From an uncultured Lachnospiraceae bacterium (GTDB lineage: Bacteria > Bacillota > Clostridia > Lachnospirales > Lachnospiraceae): a stretch of 64,000 bases of DNA. The stretch covers positions 1 to 64,000 of the forward strand of contig CANRWO010000008.1 of NCBI GenBank assembly GCA_947643615.1. Direction: 5' to 3'. Position numbers and translations under genes: made by a program. The notes under the pieces are model-generated. The model had not been told where the DNA came from, did not search any database, and saw only the letters and a program-made list of their open reading frames with translations. Shown here piece after piece: positions 43,312 through 53,170 of this stretch; the first letter of the stretch is position 1; each line of letters begins with the position of its first letter.

Positions 43312-43795
43312 GAATGCCTTTTCCTTCCAGGTATTTCATCAATGCTTTGTCCCAGATGGCATCCGGTTCTTTGGAGGGCAGGAAGGTGTGGTAGGCGGTA
43401 GCCGTAGTCAGTACCGCTTTCGTCCCGTCGTAGCGGATATTCAGGACCAATGCTTTCACCAGGGACGGGTCTATGTCACAGCCTTCCTTTTTTAACAAGG
43501 CAGCTGCCTTGTCCGGCATCAGGTGCAGGACAAAGCGGAAGAATAAAGGGGTGCGCTTCCCTTTGATCAGGTCGAAGCACAGTCCTTTTATTTCGCCCCA
43601 GGGACGGAATTCGTAAGGCAGCTCCGGGGAATCGCCGTCCCCGCCGTTGTAAAAATCCCGGTTCAGATGGCCGTCAACCGTAAAATTGCAGGCAGTGCTG
43701 ATCACTGCCTCTTCCAGAAGAAATATATCAAAAGTATCTGCCGTCAGCAGTTGGTTCATAAATTGTTTCATTGATGTAATCTGTAATGCTATCAT
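43292..43795 (-). CDS. DUF5721 family protein
   Basis: A 167-residue cytosolic protein starting MIALQITSMKQFMNQLLTADTFD. It has no membrane segment or known catalytic motif. The sequence looks like the DUF5721 group found in Lachnospiraceae and relatives. The ATG at 43795 has GGAGGAACATT directly upstream on the minus strand, which rules out a longer start. It is convergent with spoVAE and divergent from the transglutaminase gene. Function unknown. Confidence 0.75.
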   Translation of the reverse strand: MIALQITSMKQFMNQLLTADTFDIFLLEEAVISTACNFTVDGHLNRDFYNGGDGDSPELPYEFRPWGEIKGLCFDLIKGKRTPLFFRFVLHLMPDKAAALLKKEGCDIDPSLVKALVLNIRYDGTKAVLTTATAYHTFLPSKEPDAIWDKALMKYLEGKGIPTSFLT

Positions 43796-43990
43796 AATGT
43801 TCCTCCGTGCAGGATCCGGTTCCGGGATCCGGATTCCCAAGCTTTTCATTTATGGATAATTGTAGTATACTTATTGCGGAAGTGTCAGTCAAGAGTATGT
43901 GATACCCGGAAGCGTCTCCGTGCATTGGATTTCGGCTGCGGATGAGGGGAGGCAGGGGTAGGCCCATACAGAAAGGGAAAGGATATAATT

Positions 43991-45409
43991 ATGCATGATT
44001 TCAGGTTTGAAGACATCGAAAACTTGTCGGTTGAACTTCCCGAGGACATCTTAAAAAGAAAATGGCATGGGGACTTTAAAGGGGCCAACAGGCTGATCGG
44101 CATATGGCTGGAAAAAGATATTCTGCCTGCGCTTCGGGAGAAGCTGATACTGGAGAGAGAAATTTTAAACAGGCTTCCTCTGGAATATCCTTTTACTTAC
44201 GAGGAAGCTTTTGCAAAGCTTCAGGGGTTTGTGCCGGACCTGACGGAGGAGGAGTTCCGCACTTTGCAGGATGAGGGCAGGATTGACTGGATCTATGTGG
44301 AAGGTGAGGAGCGTTTTTTCAACCGGTTTGCGGAGACCTTGCTGAGGGTCAACCGGCAGATCATGGACCGCGCGGACAGCGCCTGCAGCAAGGCTCCTTT
44401 GGAGAAGTGTCCGGCAGAGTCTTTGGAACGGCAGTCCCGGGAACAGGGGAAACAGGCTCTGCTCCGTGTCATCCGCCGGATAAGGGAACAGGGTGGGGCA
44501 GAGTGCAGATTCCGCGTCAGGGCATCTTTGCAGATTAAGGAGGAAAGCTTCAGGAAAGGCCGTGTAAAAGTACACATTCCCGTACCGGCAGAGAGCAGCC
44601 AGCTTGCGGACATTCAGATCCATGCTTCTTCCGGGGAATATGTGCCGGCGCCTCCCGAGAGCGCTCAGCGTGCCGTCTGTTTTCAGGAGGATATGCAGGA
44701 AAACCATGAGTTTTGGGTGGAGTATTCCTATAGAAACAGGGTGGATTATGTGGAAATGAAGCCGGAGGAGGTAACGCCTGTGAATCCCGGGGACTTTGCG
44801 GAATACATGTCGGAGCAGCTTCCCCATATCCGTTTTACTCCCTATATGAAGGCATTGGCGGAGCAGCTGACGGGTGGGGTGAAGAATCCCTTGGAAAAGG
44901 CGCGAAACATTTATGATTACATAACCACCCATGTGGAATATTCTTTTGTAAGGAACTATTTTACCATCGAGAACCTGCCGGAATATGCGGCGGTAGGCGG
45001 CAAAGGGGACTGCGGGATCCAGGCGCTGATGTTCATTACCCTGTGCCGGATCGCCGGTGTCCCGGCAAGATGGCAGTCCGGCCTGTATACAACACCTTAT
45101 TCTGCAGGCTGCCACGACTGGGCCCAGGTTTATATTGCCCCTTACGGCTGGAGATATGTGGATTGTTCCTTCGGGGGAAGCGCCTTCCGGGAAGGGGACG
45201 AGGAGCGGAGAAAGTTCTATTTCGGCAATCTGGATCCCTTCCGCATGGTGGCAAATTCCCGTTTCCAGCAGGAATTTGACGTAAAGAAAAGTTTCCTGCG
45301 CATCGACCCTTATGATAGCCAGAGGGGAGAGGCGGAATACGCAGACAGGGGGCTTGGTGAGGAGGAAGTCGTCTGGAAAGCGGATATTGTGGCATGCGAC
45401 ATGGTATAA
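43991..45409 (+). CDS. Transglutaminase-like domain protein
   Basis: A 472-residue protein without signal peptide. The N-terminal 250 residues are helical, then beta-rich. The C-terminal part is a transglutaminase core with the Cys-His-Asp triad in GDCGIQALMF, CHDWAQVYI and YVDCSFG. Such domains in bacteria usually act as cysteine proteases or amidases. The segment after the core (FYFGNLDPFRMVANS) is typical of this group. AAAGGATATAATT precedes the ATG. The substrate is unknown. Confidence 0.85.
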   Translation: MHDFRFEDIENLSVELPEDILKRKWHGDFKGANRLIGIWLEKDILPALREKLILEREILNRLPLEYPFTYEEAFAKLQGFVPDLTEEEFRTLQDEGRIDWIYVEGEERFFNRFAETLLRVNRQIMDRADSACSKAPLEKCPAESLERQSREQGKQALLRVIRRIREQGGAECRFRVRASLQIKEESFRKGRVKVHIPVPAESSQLADIQIHASSGEYVPAPPESAQRAVCFQEDMQENHEFWVEYSYRNRVDYVEMKPEEVTPVNPGDFAEYMSEQLPHIRFTPYMKALAEQLTGGVKNPLEKARNIYDYITTHVEYSFVRNYFTIENLPEYAAVGGKGDCGIQALMFITLCRIAGVPARWQSGLYTTPYSAGCHDWAQVYIAPYGWRYVDCSFGGSAFREGDEERRKFYFGNLDPFRMVANSRFQQEFDVKKSFLRIDPYDSQRGEAEYADRGLGEEEVVWKADIVACDMV

Positions 45410-45813
45410 CTTTACAGAGAGGACGGAAAACTGCCATGCACCGGCTGCAGGTATACTAGCTGTGCCGTTTCGGAGGGATTTATTCCCGCGAGCAACGAGC
45501 CAAGTGGCTGCTTGCAGCGGGGTCTTTGATTTGCCCATAAAGGAGCGCCGGATTCCTGCAGGGCATTTTCTGATGCGCATATGGGGGCGGCCGGATGGCG
45601 GGGGAATTCCCCCGGGAATCCCGGCAAATGCTAAAAAGCACTTGATTTTCCCGCAAAATACAGTATACTAATAATAATTGGCGGGTGGTTACGGTGGGGT
45701 AGCTTCAGGAAGGATGCTGCCCTATTTTTGTAATTCCGTTGATGGAAAATCTTTTTTGAATCATCTGATTGAAAGAGATTTTCGGAGCGATAAAAGAGGA
45801 TAGGAGGAGTATT
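45410..45813. other. 404-bp structured region before oppA
   Basis: No gene is supported. It holds a nested hairpin at 45485-45521 (CCCGC/GCGGG, GCAA/TTGC and AGCC/GGCT around an AAGT loop) and a perfect 14-bp palindrome at 45600-45613 (GGGGGAATTCCCCC). A terminator-like hairpin at 45696-45729 and the oppA ribosome binding site (GGATAGGAGGAG) follow. The density of structure suggests a transcribed leader. Confidence 0.6.
45696..45729 (+). terminator. Terminator or attenuator ahead of oppA
   Basis: GGGGTAGC (45696-45703) pairs with GCTGCCCT (45716-45723), with a wobble, over a 12-nt loop, and a T5 run follows. It lies 287 bp after the transglutaminase stop and 85 bp before oppA. It may therefore end upstream transcription or attenuate the opp operon. 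Confidence 0.7.
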
Positions 45814-47745
45814 ATGAAAAAGAAACTGCTTTCAATGGTTCTGTGTGGGGCCATGGCAGCCGCCATGCTGACCGGCTGTGGCGACGGTCAGTCTGCCAGC
45901 GCTTCCGGCAGCGGCAGTATGTACCGCGTCCTGTATTCCAGCGAGGTATCTTCGCTGAATTACCTGACGACCGCTACTACCAACGAATACCAGATCGGGG
46001 CCAATGTGATCGATACGCTGGTGGAGTACGACAGCTTCAGTAACCTGCAGCCGGGCCTGGCAACCGAATGGAGTTATGACGACGCTACATTGACGTGGAC
46101 ATTCACTCTGCGGGAGGGACAGAAATGGATCGATTATACCGGCGCGGAGGTGGCGGATGTGACCGCCCAGGATTTTGTGGACGCCATGGCATACGTTCTT
46201 GACCCGGCAAACAACAGTGCCACCGCAGGCAACCTGTTCGGCACTATCAAGAATGCGGAAGAGTACTATAACGGACTTGCAGGAGAGGAAGGGGCGGCTA
46301 AGATCGACTTCTCCGAGGTCGGCGTAAAGGCAGTGGATGCAACTACCCTTCAGTACACGCTGGCGTCGGAATGCCCTTATTTCCTGTCCATGCTGACATA
46401 TGTATGCTTCATGCCCGCATATGGCCCTCAGCTGGCAGAGCAGGGAGCTAATTTTGCCACCACTGCTGACACCATGTATTACTGCGGCGCCTATTACATT
46501 TCGGCCTTTGAGCCTCAGGAGCAGATGATATTGACCAAGAACCCCAATAACTGGGATGCGGAGCATGTCTATATCGAAGCCATCCAGAGAACCTATAATG
46601 CAGAGGCCGACACCATTGGGGCCGAGATGGCGAAGAGAGGCGAGATCGACCAGACTACCCTGGGTTCCGATATCGTGGATGCCTGGATGAGCGATTCCGC
46701 TACCAGCAATATGGTCAGCATGCAGAGGCCTAAAATCGACTTTGACTATTTCTATTGCTTTAACTTTAACGTACATAAGCTGAATGAGGATTTCTACAGA
46801 GACGGGATGACCGGCTACAGCATTGATGAGAAGTATGAGCCTCAGAACTGGGAGATCGCTGTGAATAACGAGAACTTCCGGCAATCCATCATGCATGCCA
46901 TCAACCGTACCAGTACCGTTTATATCAGCACGGGGGATTATGCCGACCCTGCCAACTATATCCAGAATACCATCACCCCTGCAGGCTTCTCTGTAGATGA
47001 GGCAACAGGAAAGGATTATACGGAGCAGGAGGCGTTTGCCGATATTGTCTCCAAGGATTTCTATGATGAGGCGGCTGCTGTGGCATACAAAGAGGCGGCT
47101 ATGGAAGAGCTTGCAGCTGAGGGAGTGACTTTCCCCGTGAAGACACTGGTGCGCTACAATCCCACTACCACTAACTGGGAAGAAGAGTGTGTGGTACTGG
47201 AGCAGCAGCTGGAGAGCGTCCTGGGCACGGATTATATTGATGTAATCGTGGAGGCCGGCCCTGCAGACAGCTTCCTGACGGATGTACGCCGTTCCAGCGA
47301 TTATATGCTGCTTCTCTGTAACTGGGGAGCAGATTATGCCGACCCCGAGACCTGGACGGATCCCTTTTATCAGGCTGCAAACGGTGACGGCACATACAAC
47401 CGCGGCATGAGATATGCGTACATGGCATATGCTATAGAAGACAATACGGCATCAGCGGATACCGTGAAGGAATACTTTGAGCTGGTGGAGGCTGCAAAAG
47501 CCATCACCGATGACACAACGGCCCGTTACGCTGCTTTTGCGGAGGCGGAGAGCTTCCTTATCGAGCATGCCCTGGCAGTGCCTTACGGCGTTACCGTCAG
47601 CGACTTCGTGGTTTCCAGGCTGAATCCCTGGGAGGGCCAATATGCCGCATTCGGTGTATCCAACCTTCGTTACAAGGGCCAGAAGCTGTACGACAGCCCT
47701 ATTTCCATGGAAGACTTTGAGAAGGCTGCGGAAGAGCATAAGTGA
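45814..47745 (+). CDS. oppA: Oligopeptide ABC transporter substrate-binding lipoprotein
   Basis: A 643-residue solute-binding protein of the DppA/OppA class (SBP_bac_5). The N-terminus is a lipoprotein signal with lipobox LTGC (cysteine at about residue 22) after MKKKLLSMVLCGAMAAAM. The mature protein carries LQPGLATEWSYDDATLTWTF and related peptide-binding family segments. The ATG at 45814 follows GGATAGGAGGAG. The permease and ATPase genes follow after a terminator. The number of residues is somewhat above the usual OppA size (about 540-600). Cargo is probably short peptides. Confidence 0.92.
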   Translation: MKKKLLSMVLCGAMAAAMLTGCGDGQSASASGSGSMYRVLYSSEVSSLNYLTTATTNEYQIGANVIDTLVEYDSFSNLQPGLATEWSYDDATLTWTFTLREGQKWIDYTGAEVADVTAQDFVDAMAYVLDPANNSATAGNLFGTIKNAEEYYNGLAGEEGAAKIDFSEVGVKAVDATTLQYTLASECPYFLSMLTYVCFMPAYGPQLAEQGANFATTADTMYYCGAYYISAFEPQEQMILTKNPNNWDAEHVYIEAIQRTYNAEADTIGAEMAKRGEIDQTTLGSDIVDAWMSDSATSNMVSMQRPKIDFDYFYCFNFNVHKLNEDFYRDGMTGYSIDEKYEPQNWEIAVNNENFRQSIMHAINRTSTVYISTGDYADPANYIQNTITPAGFSVDEATGKDYTEQEAFADIVSKDFYDEAAAVAYKEAAMEELAAEGVTFPVKTLVRYNPTTTNWEEECVVLEQQLESVLGTDYIDVIVEAGPADSFLTDVRRSSDYMLLLCNWGADYADPETWTDPFYQAANGDGTYNRGMRYAYMAYAIEDNTASADTVKEYFELVEAAKAITDDTTARYAAFAEAESFLIEHALAVPYGVTVSDFVVSRLNPWEGQYAAFGVSNLRYKGQKLYDSPISMEDFEKAAEEHK

Positions 47746-48053
47746 TTGGCTGCCAAGTGCATATAGTTACATTGCATGGGCATGTTTTGAATATTTATAA
47801 GTTTGCTTTTATGAAAGTTATTATCTGGGAAAGCTTTTTCTATGAAAGTTTATTTAGAAGAAAGCTTATCTCTATGAAAGATATTTCTATGAAAGATATT
47901 TCTATGAACTGCGGCCGAAAACTTGACAGAAGGAAAGTGTTGGAATAAGATAGTATAGGGGCAGGTATGGGAGGATTCCTGTACCTGCCTGCTTTTTTCT
48001 GTCAGCCTGTATACTTGTATAACGGTTGAAAAACAAAGATTCGGAGGAACGAT
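47746..48053. other. oppA-oppB intergenic region
   Basis: A 308-bp gap inside the opp operon. It contains degenerate direct repeats built on CTATGAAAGATATTT (two exact 15-bp copies at 47872-47901, weaker ones from 47805), and then a strong terminator. A 68-codon reading frame here is explained by the repeats and is not supported as a gene. Confidence 0.7.
47959..47999 (+). terminator. Intrinsic terminator between oppA and oppB
   Basis: GGCAGGTA (47960-47967) pairs with TACCTGCC (47982-47989), and TGCTTTTTTC follows. Its place inside the operon would leave oppA more abundant than the permease genes, the usual stoichiometry for binding proteins. Confidence 0.88.
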
Positions 48054-48995
48054 ATGGCGAAGTACCTGATAAAGAGAATCGGAAGATCCCTTCTGACACT
48101 GGCGCTGATCATATGCATTGTATTCATATTGATGCGCCAGATGCCTATCGAAGGTTATTTCCAGAATTTTGATAAGCTAACGGACGCACAGATACAGGCA
48201 GGGTTAAAGGAGCAGGGTCTTTTGGACCCGATGCCGGTACAGCTTGTAAACTTTTTCCGGAATATGTTTCATGGGGATTTCGGTGTATCCCACAGTTACC
48301 GGGTGAATGTCCCCGTTACGTCGATATTGAAAGACAAACTGCCGGTTTCCATTAAGCTGGGCAGCCTGTCCATCCTTGTGGCGATGTGCCTTGGCATTCC
48401 TCTGGGGACTCTTATGGCAAGATACAAGGGAAAATTCTTTGATAAATTCGGCACGCTTTTCATCGTCTTTATCCAGGCAGTGCCTGCGGCGGTCTATTTT
48501 CTGTTTATCCAGATGTACGGGACGACTCTGCTGAATATTCCATTGTTGTTTAACCCCAATAACTGGCGCAGCTGGGTCCTGCCGGTAATCTCCATGTCAC
48601 TGGGCAATATTGCTTATTACGGCATGTGGCTGAGGCGGTATATGGTGGATGAGAGCAATAAGGATTACGTGAACCTTGCCAAAGCAAAAGGCGCTTCGGG
48701 CAATACCGTGATGTTCCGCCATATCTTCCGGAATGCTTTTGTGCCCATGGTGCAGTACTTGCCTTCCTCCTTCCTGAACACAGTCATCGGTTCCATTTAT
48801 GTGGAATCATTGTACAGCATTCCCGGAATGGGCGGCCTGCTGGTCACGGTAATCAAGGACAATGATAACAATATGGTTCAGGCCATCGTGCTGTTATACG
48901 CAACCGTAGGTGTCATAGGCCTGTTGCTGGGGGATATCATGATGACGGTTCTGGATCCCCGGATCAGCCTGGGTAAAAAGGAGGGCGGACGCTGA
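48054..48995 (+). CDS. oppB: Oligopeptide ABC transporter permease
   Basis: A 313-residue permease with six membrane helices. The start MAKYLIKRIGRSLLTLALI and the DFGVSHSYRVNVPVTSIL segment are typical of OppB/DppB. The EAA loop that contacts the ATPases is YVNLAKAKGASGNTVMFRHI. TCGGAGG precedes the ATG. Its last base overlaps the oppC start by one (TGATG), coupling their translation. Confidence 0.93.
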   Translation: MAKYLIKRIGRSLLTLALIICIVFILMRQMPIEGYFQNFDKLTDAQIQAGLKEQGLLDPMPVQLVNFFRNMFHGDFGVSHSYRVNVPVTSILKDKLPVSIKLGSLSILVAMCLGIPLGTLMARYKGKFFDKFGTLFIVFIQAVPAAVYFLFIQMYGTTLLNIPLLFNPNNWRSWVLPVISMSLGNIAYYGMWLRRYMVDESNKDYVNLAKAKGASGNTVMFRHIFRNAFVPMVQYLPSSFLNTVIGSIYVESLYSIPGMGGLLVTVIKDNDNNMVQAIVLLYATVGVIGLLLGDIMMTVLDPRISLGKKEGGR

Positions 48996-50017
48996 TGTTT
49001 TCTTTAAAAGATAAACTTTCTAAGAACCTGGAGGAGGCTGCTGAGGCCAAGGTCAGGACGGAAGCGGAAAAGATGGCAGGAAGCAGTGACAAAGAGCTTT
49101 TTTCCTTTGCGGAATATGATGAGAAAGAGGCGGAGAAGACGGGTTACAGCAATTACTCTTATTGGGGGAGCACGGTGCGGATGTTCTTTAAAAATAAGGG
49201 AGCGGTAGCGGTCCTGCTGCTGATGCTCGGCATACTGCTGTTTACTTTTATCCAGCCTTATCTGCCGGGGCAGTTCGATCCCAATACGGTGAACAATGAC
49301 CCCAATACTTCCATGGCTTTGCGGAATGTGCCGCCCAACGGAACCTTTCGGTTCGGCACCAACAATATCGGGCAGGACCTTTGGTCGCGCATTTGGTCAG
49401 GGACCAGGACTTCTATCCTGATCGGCTTTGCGGTGGCCTTGATAGAGGCGGTGGTGGGCATTACCATGGGAGTCCTGTGGGGATATCTGCGGAAGCTGGA
49501 TTTTTTCTTTACCGAATTATACAATGTGCTGGATAATATCCCCCAGACGATCATCCTGATCCTGGTGGCCTATATTTTGTCTCCCAGCGTGAAAACATTG
49601 ATTTTTGCCATGTCCCTGACAGGCTGGATCGGTATGGCGAGGTTTATCCGCAACCAGATCCTGATTATCCGGGACCGGGATTATAATCTGGCATCCAGAT
49701 GCCTTGGGACGCCCACCAGAAGGCTGGTGATGAAAAATCTGCTGCCTTATCTGGTATCTGTGATCATGCTGCGTATGGCGCTGTCCGTTCCCGGGGCCAT
49801 CGGCAACGAGGTGTTTGTGACTTATATAGGCCTTGGCCTGCCTACATCCACGCCCAGCCTGGGGAACCTGATCGATGCGGGGCGGGCGGTAATGATGAAT
49901 GTGTCTCAGAGGTATCAGCTGATCTACCCTACGGTGATCCTGTCCATTGTGACGATCTCCTTTTACATAGTGGGAAACGCCTTTTCCGATGCGGCGGATC
50001 CCAAAAACCATAAATAA
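48995..50017 (+). CDS. oppC: Oligopeptide ABC transporter permease
   Basis: A 340-residue permease. A cytoplasmic N-terminal extension of about 60 residues, rich in Lys and Glu, comes first. Six helices follow, with the OppC periplasmic segment FRFGTNNIGQDLWSRIW and the EAA loop YNLASRCLGTPTRRLVMKNL. It pairs with OppB to form the membrane channel. The N-terminal extension is longer than in many OppC proteins. Confidence 0.93.
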   Translation: MFSLKDKLSKNLEEAAEAKVRTEAEKMAGSSDKELFSFAEYDEKEAEKTGYSNYSYWGSTVRMFFKNKGAVAVLLLMLGILLFTFIQPYLPGQFDPNTVNNDPNTSMALRNVPPNGTFRFGTNNIGQDLWSRIWSGTRTSILIGFAVALIEAVVGITMGVLWGYLRKLDFFFTELYNVLDNIPQTIILILVAYILSPSVKTLIFAMSLTGWIGMARFIRNQILIIRDRDYNLASRCLGTPTRRLVMKNLLPYLVSVIMLRMALSVPGAIGNEVFVTYIGLGLPTSTPSLGNLIDAGRAVMMNVSQRYQLIYPTVILSIVTISFYIVGNAFSDAADPKNHK

Positions 50018-50065
50018 CGGAAGGCAAAGCCGTTTTGGGAAGATGCGCGGAAAGGCATGGTAAAT

Positions 50066-51109
50066 ATGAATCAGGAAGCAATTTTATCGGTCAGAGATTT
50101 AAATATTAAATTTACCCTCCGGGGACAGGTGCTCCACACGATCCGAAATGTATCCCTTGACGTGTACAAGGGCGAAAGTATCGCTATTGTTGGGGAATCC
50201 GGTTCCGGCAAGTCGGTCCTGACAAAATCCTTTATGGGATTGCTGGACAACAACGGATTTATTTCTTCGGGGGAAATCCTGTATGACGGAAAGGACCTGG
50301 CGAAATACAAGACGGAGCGGGAATGGCAGAAGATCCGCGGCGGCGAGATTGCCATGATCATGCAGGACCCTATGACCAGCTTGAACCCTTTGAAGACCAT
50401 AGGGGAACAGATCGCTGAGGCTGTAAGGCTGCACCAACCCGATGTCAAGGGGAAGGATGCGGTACGGGATAAGGTCTACTCTTACCTTAAGGATGTAGGT
50501 ATCCGTAAGCCGGAGCGCAGGTATAAGCAGTATCCCCATGAGTTTTCGGGGGGCATGCGGCAGAGGGTGGTCATTGCCATAGCCCTGGCCTGCAATCCCA
50601 GGATACTGATCTGCGACGAGCCTACCACGGCGCTGGATGTGACCATACAGGCACAGATCATGAGGCTGCTAAAGGACTTGAAGGCGAAGTATGACCTGAC
50701 CATCCTGTTTATCACCCATGACCTGGGTGTGGTGGCGAATATTGCGGACAGGGTGGCGGTTATGTATGCGGGAGACTTTGTGGAGATAGGGACCGCGGAA
50801 GATGTGTTCTACGATCCCAGGCATCCTTACACATGGGCGCTGCTTTCCTCCCTTCCCCAGCTGGGGCAGAAAGGCGAGGAGCTGTTTACCATCAAGGGAA
50901 CGCCGCCCAGCCTGTATAAGGTCATTGAAGGGGATGCTTTTGCACCCAGGAACCCCAGGGCGCTGAAGATCGATTTCCTGATGGCGCCGCCCTACTTTGA
51001 GATCAGTGAGACCCATAAGGCAAAAACCTGGCTTTTGGATCCCAGGGCGCCTAAGCTGGAGCCTCCTGAGGGAATTAGGAATCTGAAGAATCTGGAGGTG
51101 CTGGGATGA
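50066..51109 (+). CDS. oppD: Oligopeptide ABC transporter ATP-binding protein
   Basis: A 347-residue ATPase. Walker A is GESGSGKSV, the signature is [10 protein letters not shown], and Walker B is [13 protein letters not shown]. The C-terminal oligopeptide-transporter domain has [13 protein letters not shown] but lacks the cysteines of the iron-sulphur cluster found in some OppD. I prefer the ATG at 50066 (GGAAAGG ten bases upstream) to the one at 50057. It overlaps oppF by 4 bp. Confidence 0.92.
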   Translation: MNQEAILSVRDLNIKFTLRGQVLHTIRNVSLDVYKGESIAIVGESGSGKSVLTKSFMGLLDNNGFISSGEILYDGKDLAKYKTEREWQKIRGGEIAMIMQDPMTSLNPLKTIGEQIAEAVRLHQPDVKGKDAVRDKVYSYLKDVGIRKPERRYKQYPHEFSGGMRQRVVIAIALACNPRILICDEPTTALDVTIQAQIMRLLKDLKAKYDLTILFITHDLGVVANIADRVAVMYAGDFVEIGTAEDVFYDPRHPYTWALLSSLPQLGQKGEELFTIKGTPPSLYKVIEGDAFAPRNPRALKIDFLMAPPYFEISETHKAKTWLLDPRAPKLEPPEGIRNLKNLEVLG

Positions 51110-52062
51110 GTGCAGAAAGAGAAGTACTGCTGGATGTAAAGGATTTACATGTCACCTTTGGAAACGGCAAGAAACAGTTTGAAGCGGTCCGGGGTGTGAG
51201 CTTTCAGGTGTATCGAGGAGAGACTTTCGGCATTGTGGGAGAGTCCGGTTCCGGTAAGACCACCATCGGGCGTGCGATCATGCGTATCCATCCCACGTCG
51301 GCAGGGGAGATCCTTTATAAGGGAAACAGGATCAACGGCAAGATCAGCCGCCAGCTGGATAAGCAGATTATCCAGGAGATACAGATGATTTTCCAGGATC
51401 CCATGGCTTCCCTGAATGAGCGGGCCAAGGTAGATTATATCGTCAGCGAGGGCCTGTCCAACCTTCACAGGCATATGAGCAATGAGGAGCGGATGGGCAA
51501 GGTACAGCAGGCATTGTCGGAAGTAGGGCTGCTTCCGGAGTTTGCCAGCCGTTTTCCCCATGAGTTCTCAGGCGGGCAGAGACAGAGGATTGGTATTGCC
51601 AGAGCATTGATCATGGAGCCGGAGTGTATTATTGCGGACGAACCCATATCCGCCCTGGATGTCTCCATACGGGCCCAGGTGCTGAACCTTTTGGCATCCC
51701 TGCAGAAGACAAGGGGAATCACATATATATTTATTGCCCATGACCTGTCGGTTATGAGATACTTTTCGGACAGGATCGCGGTGGTGTATAAAGGGCGGAT
51801 CGTGGAGCTGGCGGAGACGGAGGAGCTGATCACCCATGCCACGCACCCTTATACCAGGGCGCTTTTGTCTGCGATTCCCATGCCGGATCCCATCAAAGAG
51901 CGGGATAAGAAGCTGACGGTCTATGACCCCTCTATCCATGACTACGACAAAAACCCGCCTAAGTGGCAGGAGATGAGGCCCGGGCATTTCATTTTGGCAA
52001 ATGAACGTGAGGTAAAGGAAGGGTTTGGGGAAAGCCGGGAAACGGATTCCGACGTGGAATAA
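51106..52062 (+). CDS. oppF: Oligopeptide ABC transporter ATP-binding protein
   Basis: A 318-residue ATPase that pairs with OppD. Walker A is GESGSGKTT, the signature is [10 protein letters not shown], and Walker B is [12 protein letters not shown]. The C-terminal segment [13 protein letters not shown] is present, followed by an extended tail ([14 protein letters not shown]) usual for OppF in Clostridia. It is the last gene of the operon; the next terminator-like hairpin is at 52194-52239. Confidence 0.92.
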   Translation: MSAEREVLLDVKDLHVTFGNGKKQFEAVRGVSFQVYRGETFGIVGESGSGKTTIGRAIMRIHPTSAGEILYKGNRINGKISRQLDKQIIQEIQMIFQDPMASLNERAKVDYIVSEGLSNLHRHMSNEERMGKVQQALSEVGLLPEFASRFPHEFSGGQRQRIGIARALIMEPECIIADEPISALDVSIRAQVLNLLASLQKTRGITYIFIAHDLSVMRYFSDRIAVVYKGRIVELAETEELITHATHPYTRALLSAIPMPDPIKERDKKLTVYDPSIHDYDKNPPKWQEMRPGHFILANEREVKEGFGESRETDSDVE

Positions 52063-52193
52063 CGGCAATATGGTGAAATAGGAACGCTGACGGGCCTGTT
52101 GTGTTCCGAAATCTTCGGGTCGTTGATTTTACTATATTGTATATTAAAAAATACAAAGTATGGGAATAATATACTTTACATGGTATGTTTTAG

Positions 52194-52239
52194 ATGCTAT
52201 TATATATGGTAATGAAAACCATATGTAATAGCATTTTTG
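52194..52239 (+). terminator. Terminator-like hairpin between oppF and degV
   Basis: ATGCTATTA (52194-52202) pairs with TAATAGCAT (52226-52234), ATATGGT pairs with ACCATAT inside, the loop is 7 nt, and TTTTTG follows. It is 38 bp before degV, so it may also control degV. A second inverted repeat (AAAGTAT/ATACTTT) lies just upstream, at about 52155-52177. Confidence 0.75.
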
Positions 52240-52276
52240 AATATATAGCTGCTGGCGCGGCGGAATGAGAGGAAAC

Positions 52277-53113
52277 ATGAGTTATAAAATTGTGGTAGAC
52301 AGTTGTTGCGAACTTCCCGAAGAGCTGATGGGGGATCCCCGTTTTGAGAGGGTGCCGCTGGGACTTGAGGTGGGGGATTACCAGATAATGGATGACGACG
52401 GCTTTGACCAGAAGGTGTTCCTAAAGAAGGTGGCGGAGTGCCCCAAGTGCCCCAAATCTTCCTGCCCCTCGCCGGAGCGTTTTATGGAAGCGTGCAAAGG
52501 TGAGGCGGAGCATGTGTATATGGTCACCTTGTCTTCCCATCTGAGCGGCAGCTACAACAGCGCGGAGCTTGGCGCAAAGCTTTACCGTGAAAAATACGGG
52601 GACAAAAAGATCCATGTGGTGGATTCCGAGTCTGCCAGCGGCGGCGAGGCACAGCTGGCGCTGAAGCTGATGGAACTGGAGGAGGCTGGGGTTGCCTTCG
52701 AAGAGATCGTAAAACAGATAGAGGAATACCGTGACAGCGTGCACACATATTTTGTGCTGGACAACCTGGAGACACTGCGGAAGAACGGGAGATTGTCCGG
52801 CGTCAAGGCCCTTGTGGCATCTACCCTGAGTATTAAGCCTGTTATGATAGGCGATAAGGGAAAGATCGTCCAGAGAGGCCAGATGATCGGCATTAAGAAA
52901 GCCTTGAGCAGGATGGCGGAAATGGCGGTGGCGGAAGTGAAGAACCCGGAGAAAAGGAGACTGATCATCACCCATTGCAATGCCTTTTCCAGGGCGGAGA
53001 TGGTGCGGGAACAGATCCTGGCCAAATGCAGGTTCAAAGAATGCCTGATCATGGATATGAGAGGGATCAGCAGTATGTATGCCAATGACGGAGGGGTGAT
53101 CGTAACCACTTAA
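52277..53113 (+). CDS. DegV family fatty-acid-binding protein
   Basis: A 278-residue cytosolic protein. DegV/FakB proteins bind fatty acids and present them to the FakA kinase for phospholipid synthesis. Seen segments are KIVVDSCCELPEEL, VTLSSHLSGSYNSA, VVDSESASGG and NLETLRKNGRLSG. The ATG at 52277 is preceded by GAGAGGAAAC; another ATG at 52265 is possible. No fakA lies nearby. Confidence 0.9.
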   Translation: MSYKIVVDSCCELPEELMGDPRFERVPLGLEVGDYQIMDDDGFDQKVFLKKVAECPKCPKSSCPSPERFMEACKGEAEHVYMVTLSSHLSGSYNSAELGAKLYREKYGDKKIHVVDSESASGGEAQLALKLMELEEAGVAFEEIVKQIEEYRDSVHTYFVLDNLETLRKNGRLSGVKALVASTLSIKPVMIGDKGKIVQRGQMIGIKKALSRMAEMAVAEVKNPEKRRLIITHCNAFSRAEMVREQILAKCRFKECLIMDMRGISSMYANDGGVIVTT

Positions 53114-53124
53114 GACAGAATATT

Positions 53125-53170
53125 AGAGCGTGATTGAAAATGGGTTCTCACCAATTTTCAATCACGCTCT
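53125..53170. terminator. Long inverted repeat between degV and the DUF1294 gene
   Basis: AGAGCGTGATTGAAAATGG (53125-53143) pairs with CCAATTTTCAATCACGCTCT (53151-53170), with one bulged base and a 7-nt loop. It covers the stop codon of the minus-strand gene, and probably serves both convergent genes. Confidence 0.75.

Noticed and set aside
45312..45671. Reading frame running from the transglutaminase gene end into the oppA leader
   Set aside because: It overlaps the transglutaminase gene in another frame and has no start signal. The region is better explained by RNA hairpins.
47742..47948. Small gene of 68 codons between oppA and oppB
   Set aside because: It is built from the CTATGAAAGATATTT repeats, overlaps the oppA stop and has no ribosome binding site.
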